Source of the DNA: Mya arenaria
Taxonomy: Eukaryota > Mollusca > Bivalvia > Myida > Myidae
Assembly: GCF_026914265.1 (NCBI RefSeq)
Contig: NC_069124.1
Coordinates: 57,503,589-57,567,588, forward strand
DNA: 64,000 bases
Reading direction: 5' to 3'
Shown here: piece after piece, positions 30,888 to 43,976 of the stretch
How positions within the stretch are numbered: position 1 is the stretch's first letter
How the letters are laid out: each line of letters begins with the position of its first letter
Program-made: the position numbers and the translations under genes
Notes under the pieces: generated by a model
The model's input: the letters and a program-made list of their open reading frames with translations, nothing else
Told to the model about the DNA's origin: nothing
Database searches by the model: none

Positions 30888-31819
30888 TGATTAAAATCGT
30901 TTTGTTAAAAGCTAATGGGCCATCTTTGAAACAGATGATTATAAGACAATGTAAGCGTTGCTAATAGTACTTAATGCTGGTAGGTAAAGGGGCATGATGT
31001 AGAAAATTTTAGCCTGAATTATAGAACTCGCCAGTCTAATGCTCATCAATTCAAACAATTTTAATGCTAAGTTTTGAATTTTGACGCCAACACAGAGGTT
31101 GTGGCAATATCCAAGTGCCTGGTTACCTTTTTTTCTTGAGATACAGCTCAAAAATGATGAACATTTATTTCTTTTTTTGTTTATTTCCCATTATGTTACA
31201 ATAAAACAAATACTTAAATGACAGGTGACATGGAATACATGTATCCCAAAAAGCAAGCTCTACCTTAAGCCCAGAGTTCATATTTTTATAACAAATTATT
31301 TAAAAAAAACACCTTTATTATTTAAATAATTTATATAATTTTTTCCCCATATACGTACCTAGTATACTTCGCTATTTTTAGGTTTCTGTTTTGCAAATTA
31401 CAAACGAATACAGTTTATTTAGTGCTACTTTACAATTATAGCCATATATTAGCTTATAAAGTTAGACATTCATTTTAATGCAGTTAATCTCATGTATACA
31501 TGTACACCAGAGAGACTTTAAATCAATACATGTATTAAAGAACAAGTAATAACTACATAAATTGTTATTACCAAATCGGCATGCAGGTATATCACAGTGT
31601 GAACACAAAAGCTAACGATAATAATGTACTCATACTTTTATACGTCATTGAAATTCAGCAGGTTGGACTTAAAAAACAATAGCAATAGTGTAAGACATTT
31701 TCTGAGTTCAAATAAAAACAAATAAATAGCGCAAAGTATTTACAAATTATTGTTCATGAATTATGTACATGGATTTTACTACATTTATGACAAATGCATG
31801 GAAGACAGGGATGCAATTA
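30888..31819. other. Intergenic and probable YIPF6 3' UTR
   Basis: AT-rich sequence downstream of the minus-strand YIPF6 stop. Several TTTATT words (AATAAA on the minus strand) lie between 31160 and 31330 and could end its transcript. I see no other gene. Confidence 0.4.
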
Positions 31820-34800
31820 CTACGAATGAGTATGTGAAATAATTAACCAACTAATGACAAAATAGAAGAAAAATATAGGGTACATAGCCAGGGCTTTTCT
31901 ATTTGGTGGTTGGCTTTCAGCTAAAAACGCTGTGGATGCTGAAAAAAGAAGAAGAGTAAAATAAAGTAATCTATAATACATTTTAACATGTGACAAAAGT
32001 TTTATAATAAACTACATTTTGGTTTGACATCAGACACCGTGTGCAGATAACCATGTCTGCTGATCAAACTATACTGCATTTACTCAAATAGAATTCTGGT
32101 CATTAGATGTGTAGCACATCAGGGCGGTCAATATGTTTCTATAAGGGTCACCATGACCTTGACCTTTGATCCTACAAAAGAAATTATCAAATGACAATAA
32201 CAAATGCCCATACCAAGAATGTTGACTTAACACCGCGTGATTGAAAAGTTACCAATTGGAAATGAAAGTGTGACACAGAATATGATGTAGCTGACAAGTA
32301 TGGACAAAGTAATCTCTAAGTGTCAGCCATACTTCGCAGGCATCACAATAAATCAAGTGGAACAGAATGGATCAGAAGTATGGATCTACGACAATAATCA
32401 AGGCACATACTCAATGATGAGTAATATGCTCTCTAAATATTCAACCCGAAAGTTTTTCAGTACATAATTTATATTCTAGTTGTAATCTACATTATTCAAA
32501 TATTTTGATCCAATAAAGGCAGTCATAACAATTCTCACAGATAATCATTGTGTTTGAATAAAAACTCACATTAATAAAATAACACTTGCATACAAATTCA
32601 ATTACCAAAAGTAGACCAGGCAAATCCAACAACAACAGCCACAAATCTGACGATGAAAAGGGGCGTTGTTTGTTCATCTATGATGAGAATACATCGGCAC
32701 ACGACAAGGGCAATGGCTAGCGGGCACACACAGTAACCTAATACACACACGCTCTGGAAAAATGAGCTGAAAAACAAAAAAACATCCGCATTTAAATTCA
32801 ATACTAATACAACATTAAAGCAAGAACTATTACACTAACATAATACAAATTGACTGTTTTGGATTTATTCAAATCTAAGTGGATACATATAATTGACTTT
32901 TACCAGTAAAGGGCTTTTGTCTAGTTTTTTCATAATAAGAGTAAAATTTCTACTTGTTTTGAATAAAGACACATGAAGAGATTATTAAGCATTACTGTTT
33001 CCTTTTATTCTTAACTGCACTATCAAAGAAAAAGTGAGTATTTTTTATCACTGATGATACAATAAACATACATGTTTCCTCCTAGAAGTTTTGTGTTAAA
33101 TGTGACGACAACAGCACCGACCCAGTAGATGAAGAACACCTCGGCAAACTGTGGTCCCCCTTCTCCAGGCTTGTCCAGGTCATCAGACCCGCTCTGTAGC
33201 ATCCTGAGGATAAAGCAGGGTGGATAAAAAATTGGCCTTCTAAGGCATAGTTCATACTTAAAATAATAGTTCTAGAGACAAGTATGTACAATTTATTTGC
33301 TCATTAAAAACTTTGCACTTACAAATACTTTTGACATTCTTTTAAAATATATATATCTGAATTAATATACTTTGTAACATGAACAGCATTATTTTTTGCA
33401 AAAACTAGTGAAATTGAAAACGTGTTATAATCGCAGGCATTTTTTTTCTTATTACTAGAAAACAAAGAGAAAATCATCCAAACATACATTGCCATGAAGA
33501 CACACAGAATCAAGGGTCCCCACAGGTCCCCTGTAATACACAATATATACTATTGACTTTAAATACATGCAAAGTATAATATTGTTATACCGGTACTTTT
33601 ATATAATGTGAAAATAAATTGAAAGTAAAATTAATATTCATTTATCAACCGGTAAAACTGACTAACACAAACACTTCAACTTCTTTGTACAAGTGGTATT
33701 TCTCAGGCTAACGAGTTAAACAAGACTATTTGTAAAAAAGTCAAAACTGTTTCTGGTAGTGTAAACTGTCACCTTCAGAAATTATTGTTTCAACTACAGG
33801 TTACTTTGGGAAAATACTTATAAACATGACAGTGTAAATCTTACATTCTCTGAGCAGGGCTGTGCTAGTTTTTGGGTACAGGACATGGGAAAACTTCACT
33901 CCCACTGCCTTTAGATCTCGCATCTGAAAAATAACAAGCTGTAGTGATATGGTCTGCCACTGTCAAACAATCAATTATATTATTATTCTTACATATTTTT
34001 CAGAACATAATTATAAAAGGTGCTAATATGAAAAAACTATTAGTACCGATTTATTTCAAGTTTGCATCCTTTATTTGCTTTAATATTATTTTCTTTAAAG
34101 AAAAAGCCAAAAGCCTTAAATTGCTTTTCAGCAATATTTGAGAAAATATTGTAAACAGTCAAATTTTGATAAAGCATAGTATTTCTCATGCGCCTGACTT
34201 GCAGACTTGTGTTAAATTCCACTCCTGGTATTATAAGTGATGTGTATATTATTATAACTTACAATGGTGTCCTTTACGGGCTCATCTAGGGTAGATAACT
34301 CATCATCAGTGGTCTGAAGTCCAGGCACAGTAATGTCACCTTCCAGAGAGACCTCATTAAGGTCCTGAAGCAAAAAGGAAGTCACTTTATCTCCAAACTA
34401 TAAAACATGTTAGACACAGTAATTGGATTTTTTTTTATCATGTTTGCTGGTAACACGAAACAATTGAACACTTAAAGGCTTCTTAAATATATGTTCATAT
34501 TTTCAAATCTTATTCATATATGTCATTTTATTTTCTGATTGTTTTGCTGAAGAGACATTTATTTAAAGGAAAGGAATGGATGAGTACCCAGCCAAGAAGG
34601 CCATATCTATATCAGCATTGTTGACTTGTCTGCTGGCTTATGAAGTGGAAAAAAGTTTTGTTTCTCTCCATGTGCTTCTTCATAAATTACAAGAACAGGG
34701 ACAGGGGCCAATTTGTTTTTCATATGACAAACCCCCCCAAAAAACAGTTTGTATATATATATGTTCCTATAGGTAATTAACTGTTGTGTACCCAGATCCA

Positions 34801-35516
34801 GAGTGTCTAGTACTCTACCTGTCCATGCCCTAGTCAAAGGTAATAATGTGTAGCATATATAAATTGAAACTACTGATACTCCGTTGTAAATACCAGGACT
34901 GATGTTGCACTTATAATCACTGTGTTTCTTTCACCACTCAATATTTAACATGAAGAATTGACACAATCAGTCTGCTATATCCAATCATAGTACTTTTAGC
35001 CGATATTTGGTTTTGTTCCCAATGCCAAAAAGTATAGGAGGTTCCAGATTTTGAAGAAAGTTCAATATATCCAATCATAGTACTTTTAGCCGATATTTGG
35101 TTTTGTTCCCAATGCCAAAAAGTATAGGAGGTTCCAGATTTTGAAGAAAGTTCAAAAACAAAAATTCTGAGGAAACGATTCACGTACAATTTCATATGAA
35201 CAGAAGATGTTCTGTTTCAAAAAAACTGTAGTTATTTGTAAAGGAAGTTATAAATCATCATGCCCATATATAATGTATAATATTATATACCTTATTGTTT
35301 AAATCCAAATACATGATAACGACAATTTGGTACGAAATGAGTGGGGTACGAGTCTTTAAGAATAGTATTACAGTGTATTTTTGGAATTCTATGAATAAAA
35401 CACTTAAATTATTTGAATCTTGAGTAAATTTGGGTTTTAGTGAACAGTTTTCAATACGTTACATATGAATAAAAGTCGTTTCTCACCGTTTCATCGTGAA
35501 ATTCCACGTCAGACAT
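31820..35516 (-). CDS. YIPF6: YIPF6, Golgi Yip1-domain membrane protein
   Basis: The seven coding exons in transcript order are 35487-35516, 34263-34364, 33845-33923, 33488-33530, 33072-33203, 32606-32766 and 31820-31938 (stop TAG). All phases agree; the product is 221 residues (human 236). YIPF6 is a five-span protein of the Golgi in membrane traffic. Diagnostic blocks are MRDLKAVGVKFSHVLYPK, WDLWGPLILCVF, GGPQFAEVFFIYWVGAVVV, NTKLLGGNISFFQSVCVLGY, FAWSTFGASTAFLAESQPPN and ALAMYPIFFFYFVISWL. The N-terminus (MSDVEFHDET) is acidic and cytosolic, as in the family. Intron 1 holds a 90-bp perfect tandem duplication. The gene lies head-to-head with CCDC134. Confidence 0.96.
34976..35155. repeat. 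Perfect 90-bp tandem duplication
   Basis: Two head-to-tail copies (34976-35065 and 35066-35155) look identical. They lie in YIPF6 intron 1. The repeated peptide in the minus-strand frame is a by-product. Confidence 0.9.
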
Positions 35517-35529
35517 GTTTTGTTGACAT
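35509..35529 (-). promoter_or_regulatory. YIPF6: Short upstream ORF overlapping the YIPF6 start
   Basis: An ATG at 35527-35529, 13 bases upstream of the chosen YIPF6 ATG and out of frame with it, opens a six-codon frame. Its TGA (35509-35511) lies inside the second and third YIPF6 codons. If it is within the transcript, it could dampen YIPF6 translation. The transcript start is not known. Confidence 0.4.
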
Positions 35530-36007
35530 GGGTCTTTTTCACTCAAACGCTTTCATTAATCATTGGGAACTCCTCGGCCATTTTAATCGAAAACAACTAA
35601 AAATGGCCAAGGAGTTCCGAATGTTTCATTTATTCGCTTAAGCAAGCGCCTGTCTGTTGTTTACATGATCAACACGTGTCAAATGTCAGCCTGACAGTGT
35701 CCAGGTAATTATACGATTATTATAAAATATCAAACATAACAAAAGATAAAAAATGTCGCTTCATTGATTTATAGGAAAGGTGCTTTTTATGCTTTGGAAC
35801 AAAAACGATGATATTTTTTTTTAAACTTCGTACACTGTACTGTTTGAAAAGTTGATATACATGTAGCTTAGCCTAAAAGGAGTTCTAAATTGCCTACATA
35901 CATTGCGGAGGATCTAGGACATTCATGGCCTGTTGATTTTATAAAGGCTGTATATAAATGAGCAGTATGATCTCATAATCATATCAACCAAATAAGCTAT
36001 TTATGCA

Positions 36008-36312
36008 CCTTTGAAACCACGCCTCCCCCCCCCCCCCCAGGTCCGGGGGGTATGCCAGGAATAGCAGGGGAAAGGGGCCATGTTTTAACATTTAAGGTGG
36101 TCTCCCAGTGCCGAGTGAATGCGGTGGTTTTGTTTTTGCGCCGAAAATAGTGTGATATGGGCTTTATCTAGGATGTCCCCCGGGTGCGGGGGCATTTGGC
36201 TGGGATTTTACCAGCAGTGTGTTCCAATTTTACCTGGGATTAGCTGGACCGAAAGTCAAGTTCCCGCTATTCCCTGGACCTGGGGGGGGGGGGGGTCATG
36301 GTTTCAATCGAC
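36008..36312. mobile_element. MITE with C-run inverted ends
   Basis: The left end TTTGAAACCACGCCT followed by 14 C and AGGTCCGG faces a right end that reads in reverse TTGAAACCATGA, a C run and AGGTCCAGG. The interior (about 240 bp) is GC-richer than its surroundings and non-coding. It sits in the YIPF6/CCDC134 divergent intergenic region. Confidence 0.75.
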
Positions 36313-36665
36313 TGGTACATAAATAATCATGTTCCAATCATTTTTTGTCTTAAAAATGCACTGGTTTCCAAAAATTGGCTCATTTCAAGACAATTTTTTT
36401 TTAAATGGTCAGAATATTCAATCTGTGAGAGTGCAGCTTTAAACATTAGATTTAGAAATATAGCTAAAAAGATTTAAAGATTTTAACAAGTAGACAATAT
36501 GGTGTACAGTAACCCATCATTAAGAAATAGCCTAATTTGAAACATGTATTATAACAGTCCCAGGTTTCAATCAGAAGCTGTACTGTATAATGGTACAGTT
36601 TTAGAATTTTGTGTACATGCAATTCAAACATAAAACCTTTTTTGTTATGTTTTCTTTAATAAAGA

Positions 36666-39600
36666 ATGTTACGAACAGTGTGGTTATTGGATTTGGTATG
36701 TCTGGTGCTGTTGGTGACATATGGGTTTGCTGAAGGCACAGTGGAAGTAGAAGACCAAACCAACCCATCTTCTGGTGATGATGAAACTGTCACTGGAAAA
36801 GTGGACAACAAAATATCAGAATTTCAGAGATGTAAGTAATGGAATTTCTTGTATTGATTTATTGAGATAAGTGTGATACTGTAAACCCATTTGTGCTGAA
36901 TTGGGTCATATTATGCTGCTTGAAATTTATTTCCAAAAGCATGAATATTGATGACACATAAAAAAAACATATTCATTTATAATCTAAGACTGATTACTAT
37001 CTGGATCTGTATTCATAAAGCAACTTTCATGTAAGGTGAATTTTCAACTTAGTAGAAAATGTTGTTTTTTTCTTATATGATTTATTAAATTAACCAAACA
37101 GGTTTTGTACAACAAAAGTATGTAAGGAAAATATCCATGAAAATAGTCAAAACAATGAACCCGTATGATTAAATTTGATAAAAAGAAGAGGGGATTTAAA
37201 ATTACCATTTTAAAAAGTGAGGAATTTTTGACTATGTCACTACTTAAAATACTTTATGAATCTGTATCAGTGTATGTCTGCTCCACATTGTTCCTTAATT
37301 AAAGGGACTAGACACCAGATTGTTAATGAATCTGCAAATACCGAATTTCCTCAAAACAAGCCTTGAATGGTCAATGCGAGCTAGCAGGATGCCGATAATG
37401 CATCATTTTACTTGATTAAAAGAATAAAGGTATCAATCATGTTGCTGTCATATCTGAGTTTCCCCCTTTAAAAATAGCGCATAATGGGTTCCCATTTAAT
37501 ATCATTTCTGTATATGAGCACAGATAATATACCCACCCTATTTTAAAACTTACTGAAATTTATGTGGTAGACAACCCCTGTAAATATCGAATCGGAAATA
37601 TGTGCAAAAAGCTGCAAAAAATCTATGTGTTGTTAGCAATGTGATATGTAAGATATGACGTGTTGTACACAACAATGTCAATTTTATGTAAGTTTTTAAC
37701 AAATGTCTTTTTTTCTTGCAATTGCATTATCTGACTGGTGTCTTGTCCCTTTAGATATAATGTGCAAAATGATAATTATAAACATGTGAAATTAACCTTT
37801 CTGGTAATCATTTACATTCGATTACAGGCAGTTTTAAATATCTAACATAGCAACATAATGTAGATTGCTGTATATAATTTCAAGTAACAGGACATGAATG
37901 AAAGCCTTATTTAATTGTAGGAGGTTGTTTGTATGGAAGTGAAAGTAATCCATTTGATTATACAATCCTATGCTATTATTTATTTACAGAATATAATCCC
38001 TTTTTTGTTTGATTGAATGGTTGAATGACTTGTTTATTACTTATTAATGATAATATTCATACTTTCTCTTAACAAGTTTAACAGCAACGTTTATGTTTTC
38101 AGATCTTGGTCTGTTTGAGCAGAACAGGGCCATCCAAGTGGATGCAGTGAAATCCATCGTCAAGTCAAACCTGAAATATGAAAATAAGTATAAGTTGACC
38201 AAAGCCATGATTGAACAGATTTTCCAGGTAAGACTTATTAACAACAATTGCATGTACCTCATTCTGTTATGAGCCAACCATTTGTCAACCTTAATCAATA
38301 TATTTACCTGTTTTACAACAACTGCGCCTATTACAGAACCATTTTAACATTTTTTTAACATATTTTAACCTAAGAGTAAAAGTTTGAATTGTTATATTTC
38401 TTTAAAAAACTAATTCATTTGTAATAAAGTTAAGTTTACAATTCAAACTAAGATGCTTCTTTACTATGGCCTCTGATCTTATAGCTGTAACCTGTCTAAG
38501 TTGATAAAGAGCATTGAAATTGATGCAACTGTTGCATGTTTATTCTTACAAATAATGATTTTTCGACTTCAGGTGATTGGCGAAGCTAAGACCAACCTGA
38601 CAGAGTGGGGCTTTGTACCTGGGGATGACTGGCCACAGGACAAAACAGTGCAGGAGGGTAGAACGAAGTTATAATTTAAAACTGGACAATGTAGTAACAA
38701 CTAATATTTTACAGCAGTTTCAACAGTTTGGCAAGTGTTTGCGATTAAAGTTGCTAAATATATATGCTGGACCCAGCTGTTATCCAATGAGTTCAGGCAC
38801 AATGCTGTCAGTAGGAATGTCAGTGTGTGATGTTCAGGAACCAGTTTGTCTCTAGCTAGACATGAACATATGGAGGGATGATTATGTTTGGCGTTTTCCA
38901 GCATAGGTGCTAGTCTGTATTGTAACTCTGGAGGCTCTACATAAGGACCTTGACCCTAGCTCACAGGTCAAGGTCATACTAAGAAATAGATCTCCATGCA
39001 TTACACATATTTACATATGGTTTTTCTTATTTGAGGCTTTTTAGATAACTTTACAAAAATGATTCATTGAATCTTGCAAATGTAATGATATAATGCATAC
39101 ACCTGCATTTATTCTGGCTGACATATTGAATGTAGATTAACATTGGCTCTAGGAAAACTTTTACTTATATCTCCTAGCACTGTCTTACTTTCAGCTTCTT
39201 CAACGGTTCTGGAGAATGTGGCCATGTTTGGTGACTTGGTGTTGCGGCTTCCAGACATCACTCACTCTGTGTACGACAAGAACAAACAGTGGGAATTCCT
39301 GATTGGCTGGGCCACATGGTTCTGCCTTGAGTCCAAGGTCTATACAGGTCCACATGGAAAACTGCTCAACCTGGTAAGTACTAGGTACATGTAGTCTGGG
39401 GATAGGGATATCACACACTCATTTTGTCATGGTTTTCCTCAGTAAGTTATACTACTCAGGGGGGGGGGATATAGAAGAGTTGCATTTTCCTCTTTCTGTC
39501 ACATTCTGGCGTGTCACATTGATGCAACAATTTCTATTGCATGTACCTCCAAAAGAATTACACTCATGAAACCTCATTTGAATGTTGGTCAGCACGGGCA

Positions 39601-41254
39601 GTTGTGCAACTGTTATAATTTATTTGACATTTCACTTGGTCTTGCAAAAGTTATGGCCCTTAGTAAGAGAAATGGTCTGAAAAATCTTATGTCTCATGTA
39701 CCTCCAAGAGAGCTACACTTAAACTTATGAAACTCATACGAATGTTGGTCAGCACCAGCAGTTTTATTTGTCATTTCACTTGGTCTAATAATAGTTATGT
39801 CTCTTGACTTAGTTAAGAAAATGTCTGAAAAATCTGTTGCATGTAGCTCCAAAGTATTGTGCCTATTCACATGAAACTTCATAGGAATGTTGGTCAATAT
39901 GGGAAATTGTGCACCTGTGATTTGTGTAACATTTCACTTATTCAAACAAATTACAGCCCTTTACTTGTAAGTAATGGTCTGAAAAACATTCAGACTGGCA
40001 TTTCAATTACAGAATGCTGTTGAGCTTACATGTGTATGTTCATGTTGGTTATTCCGAACATAACATTTAACCAGTCCTGTGCCATGGTGGCATTTGGGGG
40101 TATACATCTCTTTTATGAAAGTTCTAGCTGTATTTCAAGTTCTTGTTGCCAAATAAGGAAGATGGGAATTATTTTAAAAGTATGTAATATTCAATTCCTG
40201 ATACTGCATGCATACGCATAAGAATTGACAACCGTATTAATATTGAGCATTTGAATTTGCATTATTGTAGATTTTAAATCCTGTGAACACAAAGTAAAAC
40301 TGATTTTTGTGCCATTCTAAGTTCTTAGTTTTACATAATGCATCTCATGTTCTTTCAGATGTCTCAAGAGATAGGGCTGATACCAAAGGAAAAGAACTTC
40401 ATAAATCCATATAAGGAGGAAGAAGTATTAAGGGTATGCTTAACTAGGGATTCTTAGACTGTCTATTTTCGAATAAATAAGTTAAGGTATTATATTGTCA
40501 TGACCTTGGTGTCGTTGTTGGCATCATTGTGCAAAACCTAAGCCATCACTAAAAAGCTGTTTGACAAGTGGTGGCATTTGCTTCATGTTGCTTTTGTTAT
40601 AAGTCTATTTCCACATTACCTATTGCTGTGTCGTTTAGTTTCTAGAGTCGACCCCAGGAGCTGTTTCATCCAGAATCCTCCAAATTCCACAGAACTGCGC
40701 TGTTGAACATATTTCCTCTAAGGGCAGAAACCCTTTCTTGTTGAAATGGCCCACAGTACATTTGTTAAATGAAACTGTTCCCCTGGATGGGTTGAACCCA
40801 TGACCTCTTGGTTGAGAGATGAATACCTAGGTGCAGAAACCTCTTCTAGAAATATTGTTGTAATCGCCCCCAGTATGTGTGTTCAATAGAAAATTCCCCT
40901 GGTTGGCTTGAACCCACGACCTCTTGTTTGAGAGGTGGATACCTAGGTGCAGAAACCCCTTCTAGAAATATTGTTGAAATGGCCCCGAGAACATGTGTCC
41001 AATGAAAGTGTTCCCCCTGTTTACACTTGAACCCACAGCTTCTTGGTTGAGATACCTACGTGTACATGTCTACCATTAAACTTACTCACCCTCTTGCTCT
41101 TTCTATTAAGAATGTGGAAGCAGAAGTCTTGGAGCAGATGATGAAAGAGAAGGAGAAGAAGGAAAAGGCAGACAAAATCAAACAGAAGTCAAAGGAGACC
41201 AAAGCCAAGAGAAAAGGGCCTCGGTTATCAGGGGGTGGGAAGACAGAGTTGTGA
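36666..41254 (+). CDS. CCDC134: CCDC134, ER-luminal protein with C-terminal KTEL
   Basis: Exons are 36666-36831, 38103-38227, 38573-38657, 39195-39373, 40359-40433 and 41111-41254 (stop TGA). All phases agree; the product is 257 residues (human 229). It begins with a signal peptide (hydrophobic VWLLDLVCLVLLVTYGFA). The match to human CCDC134 is clear at ENVAMFGDLVLRLPDITH, WEFLIGWATWFC, GPHGKLLNLMSQEIG and the Lys/Glu-rich coiled-coil tail with KGPRLS. The last residues KTEL are a KDEL-type retrieval signal (human ends QSEL). In vertebrates the protein is an ER and secreted factor linked to bone disease and to ERK/JNK signalling. Introns 1, 4 and 5 hold MITEs and core repeats. Confidence 0.93.
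37010..37270. mobile_element. MITE with CTGTATTCATAAAG ends
   Basis: TCTGTATTCATAAAGCAA at the left faces TACTTTATGAATCTGTATCA at the right in inverted orientation. It is related in end sequence to the MITE at 23948-24226. It is non-coding, in CCDC134 intron 1. Confidence 0.55.
37300..37753. mobile_element. MITE with AAAGGGACTAGACACCAG ends
   Basis: The left end AAAGGGACTAGACACCAG faces an inverted right end reading AAAGGGACAAGACACCAGTC. It is about 454 bp and non-coding, in CCDC134 intron 1. Confidence 0.75.
39530..39985. repeat. Three degenerate core repeats in CCDC134 intron 4
   Basis: Three copies of about 150 bp share ATGTTGGTCAGCA, ATTTCACTTGGTCT and AATGGTCTGAAAAA. They resemble the cores of the dispersed elements, but no element ends are clear. 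Confidence 0.6.
40640..41060 (-). repeat. Tandem tRNA-like units in CCDC134 intron 5
   Basis: Three units of about 140 bp share GGTTGAACCCATGACCTCTT or close variants and GATACCTAGGTGCAGAAACC. Read on the minus strand, each has a B-box-like GGGTTCAAGCCAACC or GGGTTCAACCC. They appear to be tRNA-derived repeats in tandem, distinct in sequence from those at 15612-15935. Confidence 0.55.
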
Positions 41255-42491
41255 TGTTTGGAATGTTTAGATCTCATAATCATATCAAGTAACAAGCATT
41301 ACTGTAAGCATAGTATTTTATTTTTATATAATGAATGTGCGTAACATGCATTTTAAGCAATGGAGGTTGTGCTTATTTAAAGCAGACCAATATCATTGCT
41401 GTAAATGTAGTCTTAGAATATCAGAGCGTTTTATAAGGAGGTTTTCTTAATGACATTGTTTGGGAAAGAACATTTAAGTAGATGGATAATAAATTAAATA
41501 AGGAAAGATGAATGAAAATATCCTGCGCAGCCTGAATATGTTAACGTGTATCAGTGTTTATTACCCCTTTGCGCTTCATGCAAGGTGTAGATTCATGCAA
41601 TGTGTGTTGTTAAAGAAAATTCTTGTTTAAATCCCTATAGTAGTTTTATTAAGAGGTAAGGCTCTCAACTCAATGTTATTGGCTTTGTAAAATTTAAAAA
41701 GTCTTTCTATGTCCTGATGAAATTATATGATGCTTCAGTGAAAGAGTTGCATGTATGTGTTTTTTGATGCATGCATATAATATTTAGTTGCAAATCATTT
41801 GGTGCATATATATTTTTCACTCATCATTCCAGGATAAATGTATATCTAGAATTTGTCAATGGCTTATATACATTTTCTGTTTTGTTGTCTGATTTTTTGT
41901 TTAAGAGTGTCTGATGAATCATGACAGTGCAGGTTTTAGACATGTTAGGCTATAATGATAATGCATGTTTGCAGAGTGAAAGAGGATCAGGATTGGATCT
42001 CACGTGCCTTAACTTGATGTGTTTGCTCAAAATAACTTTTCGATTATCAAATTCAGAAAATCAAATATTCCAAACTTATTTCATGTCAATTTATCAGGAT
42101 TGACTAGTTTTTGAGTTGGTTTAAGAAACAGAATTTAAAACAAGATTATTAGAGAAATTCAAACACATATTGTTACACAAAAGTGCTGAAATGATTAAGA
42201 CATGCATGCATTTCATTTGTGGTTTAGCTGAAATCCAATTACAGTTGTAGTCTGTTTCAGGCATGTTTACGACTGCTTTCATATCCTATTGAAAATCTCC
42301 TTGTTTATTTTTGAGCAAGTCATTCAATGTAAAAACAGTTGTCGTTTTATAAATTTCAATCATGAAATCATTGTATGCCGTAAAAACTCTCCATCTGAGA
42401 AACTTTGGATTCAAACCAATATTGAACCACAAACTTAATGATAACATTGTTATTGTATTTTTTATTTTGTAATACATGTATGTGCAATAAA
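41255..42491 (+). other. CCDC134: Probable CCDC134 3' UTR
   Basis: AT-rich sequence with no convincing gene follows the CCDC134 stop. An AATAAA at 42486-42491 is a plausible end; earlier AATAAA words (about 41487) could give a shorter form. Confidence 0.4.
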
Positions 42492-43336
42492 ACATGACAA
42501 TGATTTATCTGTATATCTTTGGTAGATCCGGGGAGCGTTTGTAATGTTTCCAGGTAGACCATTCTCATTTACTCATTCTGTGAATTTAAAAAGTTGTTAT
42601 ATTGTCATAACCTTAATGTTAATATATGTAAATTGACCCAGGTCATGACAATGTCTCAACTTTTTTGTTGAGTATATATCTACACATGAAATTGTCATGC
42701 AAGACTTAAATACGAAACATCTTCAGAGATTTTTTAAAACGTTATACCATTTGAAGTTAAAACCTTTACTGATATTCCAATTACTTATTTGTTAAAAGAT
42801 GCACCAACAATTGACAAGCTCTTTTGCATTAAAATTTGTTTTAAAGGAAAAAATATTTAAGGAAAACACTTATTAAAACCTAGTTTGACCAGCTGGCTGG
42901 TGTGTCTGTAAACAATTGATTGTTAGCATTATATTGTCTTTTGTCTTGTGTCTTGTTTATCTCTGGCGTTTCTTTCGATTTTTTTACCATACATATGTAT
43001 ATAGTATTGCCCATACAGTACTGGATATAGCCCTTTAAATTATCATAATTGTTATTGCTGTCAAGTGTTGAAGTACAGTCTAAGGGAGACCACCTAAATT
43101 CCACAAGTGTAGTTTTTCTTTTATTTTTCTCTCCCTTGCCTTTTGTGAAGAGGTGATAGTTACAGTAAAAGAGAGTCAACCTGTACCGACTGTGTGCAGC
43201 TGTTTTTATTCTCCTGTGCCATTGTGAACTATCAGTTTGTTGCCTAGTATCCATACAAACATGCTCTGAAATGAAAATGACCAAAAGGGCCATACCATTA
43301 GAGCATAGGTCCTCATGGGCCTCTTATTTATTTTTA
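42492..43336. other. Intergenic, nothing recognised
   Basis: AT-rich DNA. The open frame at 42880-43293 (minus) shows no domain, signal or splice support. Confidence 0.4.
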
Positions 43337-43976
43337 TGCCCCCTTTTGAAAAAAGTGGGGTATATTGTTTTGCACATGTCGGTCGGTCGGTCGGTCGGTC
43401 GGTCGGTCGGTCGGTCTGTCTGTCTGTCGGTCGGTCGGAATACCAAATGGTTTCCGATCAATAACTTGAGAACGCTTTGACCGAGGGACCTCATACTTGG
43501 TATGTGTATTGGTCATCACCAGCAGATGAACCCTATTGATTTTGAGGTCAGTGGGTCAAAGGTCAAGGTCAGTGTGACCTTTACATGAAAAACGGTTTCC
43601 GATCAATAACTTGAGAACGCTTTGACCCAGGAACCTCATACTTGGTAGGTGTATTGGTCATGACCAGCAGATGAACCCTATTGATTTTGAGGTCAGTGGG
43701 TCAAAGGTCAAGGTCAGTGTGACCTTAACATGAAAAACGGTTTCCGATCAATAACTTGAGAACGCTTTGACCCAGGGACCTCATACTAGGTAGGCTTATT
43801 GGTCATGACCAGCAGATGAACCCTATTGATTTTGAGGTCAGTGGGTCAAAGGTCAAGGTCAGTGTGACTGTAAGCTGAAAAAAGGTTTTCTGATTGTCCA
43901 TATTTTATTTAAGTGTCCAAATCCTACTAACAATTTGGCTCCCAAGGGGGCATAAATGTTTCACTAACATCTCTTG
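43337..43976 (+). mobile_element. Non-autonomous dispersed element II
   Basis: It begins TGCCCCCTTTTGAAAA, has a (GTCG)n/(GTCT)n microsatellite (43380-43437), then three nearly identical 145-bp cores (TTTCCGATCAATAACTTGAG, AGGTCAGTGGGTCAAAGGTC). It closes with an inverted AAGGGGGCATAA and ends CTCTTG. The structure is as in element I, but the cores are of a different sequence. The cores are more alike than those of element I, so it is probably younger or recently homogenised. Confidence 0.8.

Noticed and set aside
42880-43293. Minus-strand frame of 137 residues
   Set aside because: No domain, no splice sites and low-complexity composition.
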